Positions 47,389 through 58,610 of a stretch of 64,000 nucleotides of DNA are shown one piece after another. Origin of the DNA: Proteles cristata cristata (Eukaryota > Chordata > Mammalia > Carnivora > Hyaenidae). The translations under genes and the position numbers were made by a program. Position 1 is the stretch's first letter, and every line of letters starts with the position of its first letter. Where the stretch lies: NCBI GenBank assembly GCA_017311185.1, contig JAESUZ010001741.1, positions 124,001 through 188,000 on the forward strand, in the 5' to 3' direction. A model generated the notes under the pieces. The model ran no database searches. It was given only the letters and a program-made list of their open reading frames with translations, and was not told where the DNA came from.

Positions 47389-47530
47389 GGGGGAGTGGGA
47401 GGGGCATGGAGGAGGGCACTTGTGGGGATGAGCACCGGGTGTTATATGGAAACCTATTTGACAATAAACTATTTGTACAAAAAAAAAAAATAAAGATAAA
47501 AAATAAATAAATAAAACATTAAAAAAATAA
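47389..47530 (+). mobile_element. Very short L1 3' end insertion
   Basis: Reads gatgagcaccgggtgttata and ends in a long A-rich tail. TSD taaagtattacagaygtag at about 47370 and 47531. Extreme 5' truncation to about 140 bp. Confidence 0.82.
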
Positions 47531-47639
47531 TAAAGTATTACAGACGTAGCTGAACTGAGAGTGAGGTCAGCACATGCCCTTGCTGGACCTCCTTTTCCAA
47601 AGGAGAATCACGAGAACAAAGCCCACAAAGCACGAAAGG

Positions 47640-48040
47640 AGTTGGTGATTCGGGTTTATTTTAGTCCGGCCGGACGGCCCCTCCCCAGCCCCCGAGATGT
47701 CCTCAGAAGAGCGCCCCGTCGCGCCAGAGCTCAGGGCTTATATAGGGAGGGGGGAAGGCGGTGTACAGAAGCGCGAATTCGGCGGTTAGAGGTGGGGGTT
47801 GCTTAACAGTTGCTTGAAGAACACGTTTGACCGTTGCAATCACAATGCTCACGACAGACGGACCCCTCAGGGGCTTGCTGCAGCCGGGAGGGGCCAGGTC
47901 GCTCAGCCCCGGACCTTTTACCCGAGTAGAGTTTGAGATCAAACAACGGTTGGTATGTCCTCATTTGCAAGCCCCTCGCCTTTTGGCCCAACGGAGTTTT
48001 TACGCCCTTAGCATTTTCTCGCTTGTTCACAAGCATCCAC
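47640..48040 (-). mobile_element. Retroviral-type LTR, probably solo
   Basis: On the minus strand: a GC-rich U3, a TATA element (ccctatataagccctgag), then AATAAA 100 bp further in ctaaaataaacccgaatc. This spacing is that of a gammaretrovirus-like LTR. Exact ends and TSD could not be set, and no gag, pol or env reading frame is adjacent. Confidence 0.5.
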
Positions 48041-48109
48041 TGACCTTCCAATCATCCGTCTACGATATTCCAGGTGCTTCCAGACCCACTCTCTCTAATC
48101 AATCCAACA

Positions 48110-48228
48110 ATCCTGTCAAATACGTGTAATAAACAGCTCCTTGCTGATGAGAAAACAGCTAATGTTCATAGACACATAGTAAGGCAAAGTTCAATGTCGA
48201 ACCCAAGCCTGTCTGTCTGATACCAGAA
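48110..48228 (+). repeat. MIR fragment
   Basis: gatgagaaaacagctaatgt and gaacccaagcctgtctgtct match the tail half of MIR; diverged. Confidence 0.6.
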
Positions 48229-48604
48229 CCAGAATATATGTCTTCTATTTTATTAGAGTCAAGAATAAAGTCTTTGGCCACAGAGCTAAACAAAGTTAAG
48301 TGACCTAGACTGATCTCAAACCTAGTCCAATGGGTTAGGGTGCATGAGGTAACTCTGGGTTTTTTGTTGTCATTTGTTTTTTGTTTTTTTGAGAAAATTT
48401 TTGCCCAGTGAACAACTGTTTAACTCATGATTGAATCATGGAAATGGAAAATGTAAAACAAAACCTCAGGAACTGATGTAAGGAGTTCTCGGTGAAGAAT
48501 GAACAGGCCCTGTGGACAAACTGAATTTATCTCCTAGGCTCTGTCTGCTTTTGCCTTGGACAAGCTCTCCTTATCCCCTGATTCTTGCGTTTTAAACATG
48601 GTGT

Positions 48605-48805
48605 ATTAGTTAGTCAGCTGGGGCTGCTGTAACAAAATTTTGTGGACTGGGGGGTTTAAACAACAGAAGTTTATCTTCTCATAGTTCTGGAGGCTAAAAG
48701 TCTAAGATCAGACTTCAGACTCTGTGTCTTCCTCTCTCTCTGCTCCTCCCCTGCTTGTGCTCTCTCTCTCTCTCTCTCTCAACAGAAAATAAACATTAAA
48801 AAAGT
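48605..48805 (+). repeat. Ancient repeat start joined to a truncated SINE tail
   Basis: 48605-48710 (gggctgctgtaacaaaattt) is the start of an old interspersed repeat whose end type appears near 4540-4680. It is fused to the 3' part of a SINE (48712-48805). Confidence 0.65.
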
Positions 48806-49806
48806 GAAATGAGGACAATAATAGTGCCCAGATCAAGGAGTTGTTAGGAGCGTTGTATGAGAACATTCATGTAAAGTGTCTAGGATATATTAGGCTACTA
48901 TCATCATTGTCATTATTAATGCAATATATGCTTTCTGGAAATTGTTGGGGTAAATCCCACTCTCCCTTGCTGTTACGATGGGACTAATGAGTGGAGGCAG
49001 TGATGCCATCTATAATCATAACCCAAATTGTAAATAAAAGATGGATGCTGTTTCTCCAGGGAGATTCACTTGCCAGGGACAGCCCCACCCCCACCACCCA
49101 GGGGCCTCTGGGTGAGACCTGGCTTTATCTGCCTTTGAATCAGACTTTTGGACGCAGGCCTCAGGAAACACATTCACTCTACCTGTGGCATCAAGACCCT
49201 TAGTGGCTCTCACTAAGTGCCTGCTTCGCTCTCCCAGGACATTTGGGTCCAACCCTTTGCAACCTTTCTCCTGACTAAGCTTCGATAGCTAGAGACACCT
49301 GCTTAATACAAGTTCAAATGAGAAGAGGTATGTTTTGGTGATGTCTCTTTCTCGTCACACCGGCCAAGAGGGAAGTGTGTGTTGTTCAGTTTTATTTTAT
49401 TTTGAGACAGCAAGTGAAGGTTCCAGACTTCGAAAAGATCAATCAGGGCGAGACGACCCCATGAACTAAATGAATTCTCATTCTGCCAGACCAGTGGCTA
49501 CCGTTTGTCCACTTCAGTCTCAGAAGTATGTGCAAAAGATCCTGTTGTCTAGGAGTCAGGGAGGAAAGAGAGCAGGTATCACTAAAAATCAATTCTCTAA
49601 AGGCCAATAGTCTGGAGATATATGTGAAGACCAAACACTGTGAACAATGACCAATAAGCCAGAGTATCGAGGATATTTTTTGGCCAGGGGGTTGGGGTGG
49701 GGTGTGTACGCTGTGGGATCTTGTTTTACTCTTTTCCTCTGCCATTTCATATGCAGATGCAGGAACTTCCTGGCAAATATAGTTTATTATGTTCTCTGTT
49801 TTGTTT

Positions 49807-49835
49807 TTAATTCATTTTTGAGAGAGAGAGAAGGG

Positions 49836-49878
<43 letters not shown>

Positions 49879-50033
49879 GGAGGGGCAGAGAGAGAGGGAG
49901 ACAAAGAATCCAAAGCAGACTGCTTGCTCTGAGCTGTCAGCACAGAGCCCGACACGGGGCTTGAAGGGGCCAAATGAGAGACCATGAGCTGAGCCGAAAT
50001 TGGACGCTTAACCGACTGAGCCCCCCAGGTGAC
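49807..50033 (-). mobile_element. Carnivore SINE with expanded (GA)n
   Basis: The GAGA tract is expanded to about 55 bp (49819-49875). Head near the end: gagccccccaggtgac. Confidence 0.9.
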
Positions 50034-50261
50034 TCTTTTTCTGTTTTTGGAGACATGTTCCCTCACTACCGCCTCTGCCTCCATATCTATCCTTGGTGGT
50101 TAAACAGCAGCAACAAACCATCCTAACCGTGGATTCAGGTGGTCGTATGACATCTTGTGACTGGGAAGTTGGTCAAGTTGACATACAGTGTCTTGGAGAA
50201 GCAGTAATCCATCCTCTGGACCCTCAGGGCCACTGTTACAGGCCAAGCTTTAAATTTACCT

Positions 50262-50489
50262 TTTGTTTTGTTTTGTCTTGTTTTTAATTTTTTAACGTTT
50301 ATTTATTTTGAGAGAGAGAAACAGCATGAGCAGGGGAGAGGTAGAGAGAGAGGGAGGCACAGAAGCTGAAGCAGCTCCAGGCTCGGAGCTGCCAGCACAG
50401 GGTCTGATGTCAGGCTCAAAGCCATAAATGAGATCATGACCTGAGCCGAAGTCGGACGCTCAACTGACTGAGCCACCCAGGCGCCCCCC
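50262..50489 (-). mobile_element. Carnivore SINE, reverse orientation
   Basis: Bounded by aatttaccttt at 50252 and 50490. Confidence 0.92.
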
Positions 50490-50504
50490 AATTTACCTTT
50501 TTTG

Positions 50505-50704
50505 GGGGGAATCTGGGTGGCTCAGTTGGTTGAGCCTCTGACAAATCTCATGGTTTGTGGGTTCGAGCCCCGCATCGGGCCCTGCGCTGACAGCTCAGAG
50601 CCTGGAGCCTGCTTCAGATTCTGTATCTTCCTCTCTCTCTGGCCCTCTCCTGTTCATGCTCTCTCTCTCTCAAAAATAAATAAACCTAAAAAAAGAACAA
50701 AAAT
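50505..50704 (+). mobile_element. Carnivore SINE at the same target site
   Basis: Bounded by the middle and a third copy of aatttaccttt (50490, 50706), in the opposite orientation to its neighbour. Confidence 0.92.
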
Positions 50705-50719
50705 AAATTTACCTTTTTT

Positions 50720-52742
50720 TTTAAGGAGGCCTTTTTTGGTTAAATCACGTATTCCTATCAATCCTCACATACGTGCCCCTTTCTGTTCAGTAAATTTCCA
50801 TTCGCACAGCACGTGGAACTAAAACTTCAAATTTCTCTCAACTGCTTCCTGTGTCTTGCACACAGACTTGGCTCTTGACGCTTTCCTCGCTGACATTCTA
50901 GCATCTCTCCCTGGCCTCCAGCGGGAGGTCCAACCAAACTGCCAACGTCCAGCCCCCTCCTCTTTAGTCCCTCATTCCGCGGCCCTAGAAACTGTTCGGA
51001 GTGCCGCTTCACAGCCCCTTCTGAAAAAAGTCTTCCTTTGCTCAGACTCCTGAACCTAGCATTCAAGATTTTCCGTGCCCTGGACCCGGGTTATTCTTAC
51101 AACACGGTTTTCCACTGCGCCGCTTTGTGCATCCTACACTGCGGTCATCAGTGCGTGCTTCCATTTTTAAAAAAGAATGCATCTCTCTCTAATGCCCTTT
51201 GCCGTCACTTAGAGATATCAAGATCCCCTTGCACCCCTTTTAATTTAATTGTCATTTATGTTCAAAGTTAAGAAGTAAAATAATACTTTACTTCATCACG
51301 CCTCACTATTTCTGTTTTCCTGAGGTAATACACTTTTATTAATTTCGGTGTTTTCTTCTATTCACCCATATTTCCTAATAACTAGCTTTTATTCTAATTA
51401 GATTTTTTTCGCTTCAAACATGGTTTGTTTATTATTTACTATAAAAACGGGAAACTTTAACTCTTACATAACAAAGAGAGAGTGAAAAGAAGAGCAAAGG
51501 AGAGAAAGAAGACAGAGAGAGTTCTATGCCTCACCCTCCAAGAACTCACACATCACACTGTTCGGTACATCAGCATAGAGGGCTTATGCTTTCGTGCCTC
51601 TGTAAACATTAGTAATGACGGGATCACGTGATGAACCACATCAGCTTAAAACTCTCCTCTCAGTTCTGTCGCAGATGGTACAAAATTTCTTTTTTAATTT
51701 TTTTTCATTTTTGGAGACATGCTGTTCAACTCTTTCCGTGTTCTAACACATTCCCAGGACTTCCCATTACTGTTGTTGTGGGATTGTCCCTCACCCTGTG
51801 TGGGCTCCCTGTCTCCTGGGGGCTTCTACTCGTTTGGTTTTTTACCCTGTTCTGAAGGTGCGTAGCCTCCAGTAACTCCCTGAGAAACGGTGCCTGGGAA
51901 ATGACATTTGGGGGTTTGTACGTGCCTTTGAAAGTCTTCTGATTTCACACTTGATTGCTTGGTTGTGAATAGGATTCTAGGCTAGAAATAATTTCCTTCA
52001 GAATTTTAAAATCATTGCCCTTCCCTTCTCACTTCCATGGTTGCTATCAGAAAGTTCACTACCGTTTTTGATTTACTGTACTTCATAGGCATCTTTTCCC
52101 CTCTGGAAGCCCCTGGGAGCCTGTCATCCTGATTTGTCTGGATGCCACTATGTCCTCTTTGCAATTCTTGGAATCCCACTCTTTCCTCATTAGTGCCCCA
52201 CCTTACAAGAGACCTGCAGAAAATTGCATCCCAGTTTCTGGTACCATTTTCCGTATTAGTCAAGGTCCCTGGTTGTAAACAAAGAAAATAATTCTGATAA
52301 CTTAAGCAGGAAGGAGATATTGAAAGAGTGGCAGTTCACAGCATCCATTGTCTCCTCATTCTTTTGCATCATTTTACTAAGATCCAAATCCTGTGTAGCA
52401 GTGTCTGATTGACCAAATGTAGGTTACATGCACCCTTAACTTCCAGGTTGCTGGGATAAAAATACACTGCCCACCTGCCAGTGGCTGCTTTAATCATACA
52501 GAAGAGCCATAACCACTAATGTCCACTAATGCTTTGATTTAGGAAATATATAGATAGAGATTTGAAATCACTTTCTCTACTGAAAGGGCTTTTCAAATGT
52601 TACATTATAATGTTAATTATAATTATGACATTCATTAATCTGATTCATTAGTTACAATTTCTTTTGAGGATGTCCCCCATTTGTCTTGCATAAAAGTGTA
52701 TTTTTTCTCATGTCTTCAAAACTTCTGCTAACTTGGGGTTTT
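50720..52742. other. Intergenic sequence upstream of the receptor
   Basis: AT-rich with no gene found. 51960-52320 looks like old repeat material that I cannot name. Confidence 0.4.
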
Positions 52743-52756
52743 AAAATCACCCTTAT

Positions 52757-52973
52757 TGGGGCGCCTGGGTGGCTTAGTCGGTTAAGCGTCCGACTTTCGC
52801 TTAGGTCATGATCTCGCGGTTCGTGGGTTTGAGCCCCGCGTCGGGCTCTGTGCTGACTGCCAGCTCGGAGCCTGGAGCCTGTTTCACAGTGTGTCTCCCT
52901 CTCTCTCTGACCCTCCCCTGTTCACGCTGTCTCTCTCTCTCTCTCTCCTAGAAACAAACAAACAAACAAACAA
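52757..52973 (+). mobile_element. Young-type carnivore SINE just before the olfactory receptor
   Basis: TSD aaaatcacccttat at 52743-52756 and 52974-52987. Its pyrimidine tract ends in ctctctccTAG (AG at 52950-52951), a good 3' splice acceptor, 75 bp before the receptor ATG. Confidence 0.95.
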
Positions 52974-52987
52974 AAAATCACCCTTAT

Positions 52988-53020
52988 CTTCCTTGATTTT
53001 AGCACGTGTCTCCCATCAGA
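52988..53020 (+). promoter_or_regulatory. Candidate native 3' splice acceptors of the receptor coding exon
   Basis: Two pyrimidine-AG sites: ttccttgattttag (AG 53000-53001) and gtgtctcccatcag (AG 53019-53020). Olfactory receptor coding exons usually follow a 5' UTR intron; which site is used cannot be told from sequence. Confidence 0.4.
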
Positions 53021-53025
53021 ATTCA

Positions 53026-53970
53026 ATGAAGCACATGAATGAAAGCTTTCCAGAGGGTTTCGTTCTTACGGGTTTCACCAAACACCCTTGGTTGGATCTG
53101 CCTCTCTTCTTTGCCCTCCTGACCTCCTACATGTTCACACTGTTGGGAAACATTGCTATTATTCTGGTTTCTCAACTAGATTCCCGACTCCGAAGTCCTA
53201 TGTACTTCTTCCTCACAAACCTCTCCTTTTTGGACCTCTGCTTTACCCCCACAACTGTACCCCAAATGCTGTTCAACTTGGGAGGCCCCAACAAGAACAT
53301 CACTTACATAGGCTGTGTGACGCAGGCCTATATATTTCACTGGCTGGGCTGTACTGAATGTGTCCTGCTCGGCATCATGGCCTTAGACCGCTACGTGGCT
53401 GTGTGTAAGCCCCTGAGGTACTCTGTAATCATGGACCACAAGCGCTGCCAGAAGCTCTCCAGCACAGCCTGGCTCATTGGTCTGGCAAATTCACTGCTGC
53501 AGTCCACACTCACAGTCCAGCTGCCCCTGTGCGGGAACCAGGAGCTAGATCACTTCTTTTGTGAGCTTCCCGGGCTTATTAGGATGGCTTGCGTGGACAC
53601 CACAATCAATGAGGTGGCTTTAGCAGTGGTGGCCACCTTTCTGATAATGGGACCCCTCTCCATGATTCTTGTCTCTTACGCTTGCATTGCCCAAGCTGTA
53701 TTTCGAATCCCTTCTGCTGATAGGAGACTTAAGGCCTTCAACACCTGTTCATCACACTTACTGGTGGTGTCTTTATTTTATGGCCCCGGCATCTACATCT
53801 ACATGCAGCCTTCGGGGGACAGCCCTCAAGACCTTACCAAAGCTCTGACACTGTTTTACTGTGTTATCACTCCTATGGCCAACCCATTCATCTACACCTT
53901 GAGGAACAAGGATGTTAAAGGAGCTTTGAGGAGACTTCTGAGGAGTGCCATTTTGTCCAAAAGAATCTGA
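53026..53970 (+). CDS. Olfactory receptor, class II, family 2-like, intact
   Basis: A 314-aa, single-exon seven-transmembrane odorant receptor that would signal through the olfactory G protein in sensory cilia. Visible hallmarks: N-glycosylation site NES at residue 5; GN at 41-42 in TM1; PMYFFLTNLSFLDLC at 58-72; Cys97 and Cys179 for the extracellular disulfide; the TM3 signature MALDRYVAVCKPL at 118-130; SY at 217-218; KAFNTCSSHL at 236-245; and PMANPFIYTLRN at 283-294 (usual form PMLNPFIYSLRN). Met1 was chosen because it gives a normal N-terminus; Met4 (53035) is also possible. An in-frame extension back to 52891 exists only because a SINE is open in that frame. The pattern is closest to the OR2 family known from the extended MHC; I cannot name the orthologue. 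No disabling change seen. Confidence 0.93.
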   Translation: MKHMNESFPEGFVLTGFTKHPWLDLPLFFALLTSYMFTLLGNIAIILVSQLDSRLRSPMYFFLTNLSFLDLCFTPTTVPQMLFNLGGPNKNITYIGCVTQAYIFHWLGCTECVLLGIMALDRYVAVCKPLRYSVIMDHKRCQKLSSTAWLIGLANSLLQSTLTVQLPLCGNQELDHFFCELPGLIRMACVDTTINEVALAVVATFLIMGPLSMILVSYACIAQAVFRIPSADRRLKAFNTCSSHLLVVSLFYGPGIYIYMQPSGDSPQDLTKALTLFYCVITPMANPFIYTLRNKDVKGALRRLLRSAILSKRI

Positions 53971-53973
53971 GAA

Positions 53974-55083
53974 AATGATGCTTCACTCTGAACTGAAAAG
54001 CTCAACAATAACCTGAAATATATTCTCCCTTAAATGTATATTTCACCAGAATTGTGCTCCAAAGCCAAGTCAAGAAAACCTTCATGTGCTATGTTTACCT
54101 ACACGACTTCTGACACCAGTTATGTGGTTTTTCCCCGACACCAGCCAATTCTCTGACACCACCTGGGTGGCCTACAATTAATCAGTTCTGACACTAAGTA
54201 CCCAGAGTTAGCATAGACTCCACAAATTAAGGGCTCAGTCCTGTAAAAACAGCCTCCACCTCAGATGTCAATCAGAAGTCCAGGCCACCTATACTTATGA
54301 CTCGCAAGCTAAGTCAAGGGTTTCTACAACCTCCTCCTCAGGTTTGATAATTGGCCTGAAGAGTATATAAAACTCAAGGAAACACTTTGCTTACTTTTAC
54401 TGGTTTGTTACTTAAAAAAATACAACCTAGGAAGAGTTGAATGCAAGAGGTTCATGTGGTGAAGCTTGGCAGGGAGGGGTGGTGGGTGGGGCGTTCATTC
54501 ATTCTCAGGGCCTGAGACCTCCCAGCACCTCAGTGTGTTTATCAACCTTGAAGCTCTCCAAATCCCGTTTAGGGGGTTTCATGAAGGCTCCATTACGTAA
54601 GCATGATTGATTAAATTATTGGCCGTTGGTATTGACTCAATCTCCAGCCTCTTCCCCTCCCAGGAATCAAGGGAAGGGCCTAAAGTTCTAATCCTCTAAT
54701 CCAGGTTGTTTCCTCCGGCAATTAGCCCCTTCATCCTGAGGCCATCTGGGGGCTCACCAAAAATCACATTATTAAGATAAATTCAAGTATGATTGGAAGG
54801 GCTTGTTATGAATAATAAAAGGTGATCCTATCACCCCTATTTCTCAAGAAATTCCAAGTTCTGTGTCAGGAACTGGGGGCAAAGACCAAATATATATTTC
54901 TTATTCTCACACTTTTCTCATGAAAATAAGCATCTTGATTAAGAAAAAGACCTTTACAACAGGTGTTGTTAATTACAACAAATTAAATGTGAATCAAAAT
55001 TTGTATGGTAACTACTTACTTTGGGTCTATTCTTCATAGCATAAATTAAAACAAATTATATTTGAATCAAAAGTTACATTTTT
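53974..55083. other. Downstream of the receptor, no gene seen
   Basis: A possible AATAAA for the receptor lies at 54814-54819. Otherwise unique DNA. Confidence 0.4.
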
Positions 55084-55302
55084 GGGGCATGTGGGTGGCT
55101 CAGTCAGTTAAGCGTCAGACTTCATCTGAGGTCGTGATCTCACAGTTTGTGAGTTCAAGCCCCTCATGGGATTCTGTGCTGACAGCTCTGATCTTGGAGG
55201 CTAGAGCCTGCTTCAGATTTGCCTTCTGCCCTCTCTCTGCTCCTCCCCTATTCACACTCTATCTCTTTCTCAAAAATAAATAAACATTAAAAAAAATTTT
55301 TA
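55084..55302 (+). mobile_element. Older carnivore SINE
   Basis: Diverged head (ggggcatgtgggtggctcag), A-rich tail at 55275-55300. Confidence 0.88.
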
Positions 55303-55671
55303 AGTTAACATTTTAAAAAGCTTTTCATTAAAAATATTTTTCTGTCACACTGTAGAAGGGAATTGCATTTCTGACAATTGAATAAATGGAAAGTAAGACC
55401 AAACAAGATGAATAGAAATGACAAAAATGTGTATAATAAAATAAATACAAAAAGTAAAATTGTGGTTTTTATAGCCAGTATTATGGTTTTTTAATACAAA
55501 GTATTTTCTATATAAAATATATAATTAATCTATTACTCTGCAATCACTAAATAAGTAACAGCTAATAGATCAATATACAGATACTTTATGTATGGGGAAA
55601 CAGAGCAATATACCATTTTGTGACAAAACCTGGTCTTACAAACAAGTTTTTAAAAATGCAGAGCAGGTTGC

Positions 55672-55893
55672 GTGGGTGCCTGGGTGGTTCAGTCAGCTAA
55701 GCGTCCGATGTCAGCTCAGGTCATGATCTCACGGTCTGTGGGTTCGAGCCCTGTGTCGGGTTCTGTGCCAACAGCTCAGAGCCTGGAGCCTGTTTCAGAT
55801 TCTGTGTCTCCCTCTCTCTCTGACCCTCCCCGCCTCGTGCTCTGTCTCTCTCTGTCTCAAAAGTAAATAAACCTTAAGAAAAAACAATTTTTA
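55672..55893 (+). mobile_element. Carnivore SINE
   Basis: Eighteen-bp TSD aaatgcagascaggttgc at 55654 and 55894 with one mismatch. Confidence 0.94.
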
Positions 55894-56194
55894 AATGCAG
55901 ACCAGGTTGCAAACTGACATGGGTTCATGGCTCCTTCTGCTAATACAAGCTGGGAAATGTGACAGATAGGTGAAAGAAGTTGATAGATCTTAGAAAATAA
56001 TGTTTTTTACATGAGAGAAATAGTTTGGAATATGGAAATTAGTTTAGTGCTGTTATCTGGAAGGCAACAACACCCTATGGAAAGAGCTTTGAGGGCCAAG
56101 GCTAGAGGATAATCTTGGGAAAACCTCTCTCCCATGTGACATGTGGGGATCATTATCTTCATTTTGGAAAAGCTATAATGGCTGTTGCTCTTTG

Positions 56195-56700
56195 AAATAT
56201 GAGGTGGTTACAGCCTTTTGGAATGCAATCTAACGGCATCTGTTATTATTAAAAATATATATGTTCTTCTACCCAGCAATTTTGTTTGCAAGAACTTATC
56301 CCCTAGAAATAAAACCATCTGTGAGGAGAGCATGCATAAGAATAAATCTTGCAGACTTGTTCATTATAACAAAAAAATAGAAATATTTCTTAGGGGGAGC
56401 CTGGGTGGCTCGGTCAGTTAAGTGTCCAACTCTTAATATCAGCTGGGGTTGTGATCTCACAGTGTGGAATTGAGCCCTAAGATGAGCTCTGCATTGACAG
56501 TGGGAAGCCTGCTTGGGATTCTCCCTCTCCCTCTCTCTGTCCCTTCCCTGCACGCTTTCTCTCTCTTTCAAAATAAATAAACATTAAAACAAAAAGAAAT
56601 ATATTTTAGTATGCCCATTGATAGTAAATTAGCTATTAAAATAAATGCCTTAAGACCTTTAAAAATATACTTAAAAATTATTCCCGATGAGTTGGAAGGA
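56195..56700 (+). mobile_element. Old L1/HAL1-like fragment, split by a SINE
   Basis: Phrases tacccagcaattttgtttgc and cttgttcattataacaaaaa match the L1 3' region consensus; it resumes after 56596. Confidence 0.6.
56393..56595 (+). mobile_element. Older carnivore SINE
   Basis: Inserted in the L1-like fragment with short TSD aaatattt. Confidence 0.88.
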
Positions 56701-57639
56701 TCTACCTGGCTGTAGGGGCTCTTTACACATGATAACTGTCTGGTATGTGTACTGTTAATGTTATTTTATGGAAAAGGAACATGAGGCACACAGAAATTTG
56801 GTAACTAGGGCCTGTAAGGGCCAAAGGCAGGCTGCCCACAGATGGGCCTCCTAGGCTTGAAGACTATTTAGAGTTAAAAAGTAATTGAAATCCAGCAGGT
56901 TCTGGAAAAGCTCTTTACCGCCCCCACAATTACCTAAAAAGGATTTAGGTAGAGGAGCTGCTCCTGGGAGAGAGTGGTCACTATGGACAACTACACAATG
57001 GTATGAAGTAGGCTTGGTGGACAGAGAGGAACCTGGCAAGGCCCCTTTGATCAAGGTCCTCTATGTCCCATTGTTCCTGAGTGGCCGTGAAAATGTTTGT
57101 TTACCAGACATTTACTCTTTTTCATTCTCCGGTGAATTGCATTCTTCCCCTTTGAGTCTCAGACTCTGACCCCCTCTCCTCAGTCGAGAATGACATACAT
57201 GCCTCATTTTGCTGTCTTTGGAATTTCATGTGGGGGGGTTCCCCTCACGTATACTATTAAATCTGATGTGCTCCCTTCACTCTGTCGATTTGATTCTTAG
57301 TTGGGCTATAAGGGTCTTTCGGGGAACGGATATTCTTGCTCCCCCACAACCCATAGCAGAAAACTAACAAGATTTCCAAGTGAAGATCAGAAACCGACCC
57401 GGTAAACACCATTGCCTTTTCGTAATTGCACATGAACGCGTGCGCCTGTATACGATCATACGAGCCGGGAGGGAAACGCGGAAGAGTGCAAAGTGGGAGA
57501 AGGGCACGCACGGGGCCAGGGGAAGCGCAGACTTCGGGATGGCGGAAGGTGGAGGGAGGAAGAGAAAACCAGAGATGGGGGGCAGGGGGAGAACAAACTC
57601 AGCGTCTCCCGGCCGACGGTCAGTTCGGATCAGCCAGGT
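56701..57639. other. Intergenic sequence before the ZSCAN promoter-like region
   Basis: CpG content rises from about 57430. No repeat or gene assigned. Confidence 0.4.
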
Positions 57640-57960
57640 GTGAACCCGGCGGAGCGCGGATTCCCTGACAAATCCACGGTCAAGCGCCACCTGCGACTAG
57701 ACGCGGCGCTTCCGGGCGGCGAGAGCCACAGAGACGAGGACTCCTAGAGCGGCACGGCGCACTTCCGGGTTGTGGGCTGGCCGGAAGTAGGGTTTGGGGC
57801 TTGGGGCTGAGTAGGCTGTAGCTCGCAGACTTCGCTCTGCGTCCCTGGCGGAGAGTGTGGACCCCCGCGTGCCGTCTGGGCGGCCGGGGGTGGGTCTCCA
57901 GGTGACCCACGCGGGCCCGGCCCGGCCGCTCCCCTCCCCCAGACTGTCCCGAGTGTCAGA
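57640..57960 (+). promoter_or_regulatory. CpG-rich promoter-like region of the ZSCAN pseudogene
   Basis: The sequence is GC-rich with many CpGs and three ETS-type sites (GCTTCCGGG near 57708, ACTTCCGGG near 57760, GCCGGAAGT near 57780). Clustered ETS sites without a TATA box are typical of KRAB/SCAN zinc-finger promoters. It lies about 0.75 kb before the SCAN exon on the same strand. It may still drive a noncoding transcript. Confidence 0.55.
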
Positions 57961-58004
57961 GGGGATCCCCGCATCCCGCGCTGTGCTGTTTGCAAAGTAG
58001 GCCA

Positions 58005-58112
58005 CGCCTGATTGGGATTCCGTCTCTCCGCCTTTCTCTGTCTCTTCCAACTTGTGTGTGCTCTCCCTCGCTCTTTCTCAAGGTAAACAAACTTAAAGAA
58101 TTTTTTTTTAAA
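58005..58112 (+). mobile_element. SINE 3' fragment in the ZSCAN 5' intron
   Basis: Only the CT-rich body and tail remain (gggattccgtctctccgcc, then aaggtaaacaaac). Confidence 0.7.
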
Positions 58113-58390
58113 TTAAATTGAAGAGGGTTTAATTGGAGTAGAGTGAGCCCAGGAATGATTGGTAGGAAAAGGATTATTCCCTTAATTTCCAAAATAGTCA
58201 TAGACATTTCCATTACCTAACAATAATAATAATAATTTCCATTAAGAGGAATGTAAAATCCTCGAATAATCTACATCAGTCACTGTTAGCAAAACTTCAA
58301 AAATATTTTCTGTCGTGTTTTTCTTAAAGTGTTTTGGGCAGCCTTTTATTATACATCTCGATTTTCTTTTTTAACTGGTGGCAATTTTTT

Positions 58391-58610
58391 AAGTTTCATT
58401 TATTTTTTATTTCTGAGAGATAGAGAGACATCGTGAGCAGGGGAGGGTCAGAGAGAGAGAGAAAGAGAGACGCAGAATCTGAAACAGGCTCCAGGCTCTG
58501 AGCTAGCCGTCAGCACAGAGCCTGACGTGGTACTAGAACCCACAAACCGTGAGATCATGACCTGAGCCAAAGTCAGCCCCTTAACCCACTGAGCCACTCA
58601 GGCACCCCTT
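58391..58610 (-). mobile_element. Carnivore SINE in the ZSCAN 5' intron
   Basis: Eighteen-bp TSD aactggtggcaatttttt at 58373 and 58611; ends 87 bp before the SCAN exon acceptor. Confidence 0.95.

Noticed and set aside
52891..53025. N-terminal extension of the olfactory receptor
   Set aside because: The extra 45 codons are SINE and TSD sequence; receptors of this family start near residue M1 at 53026.
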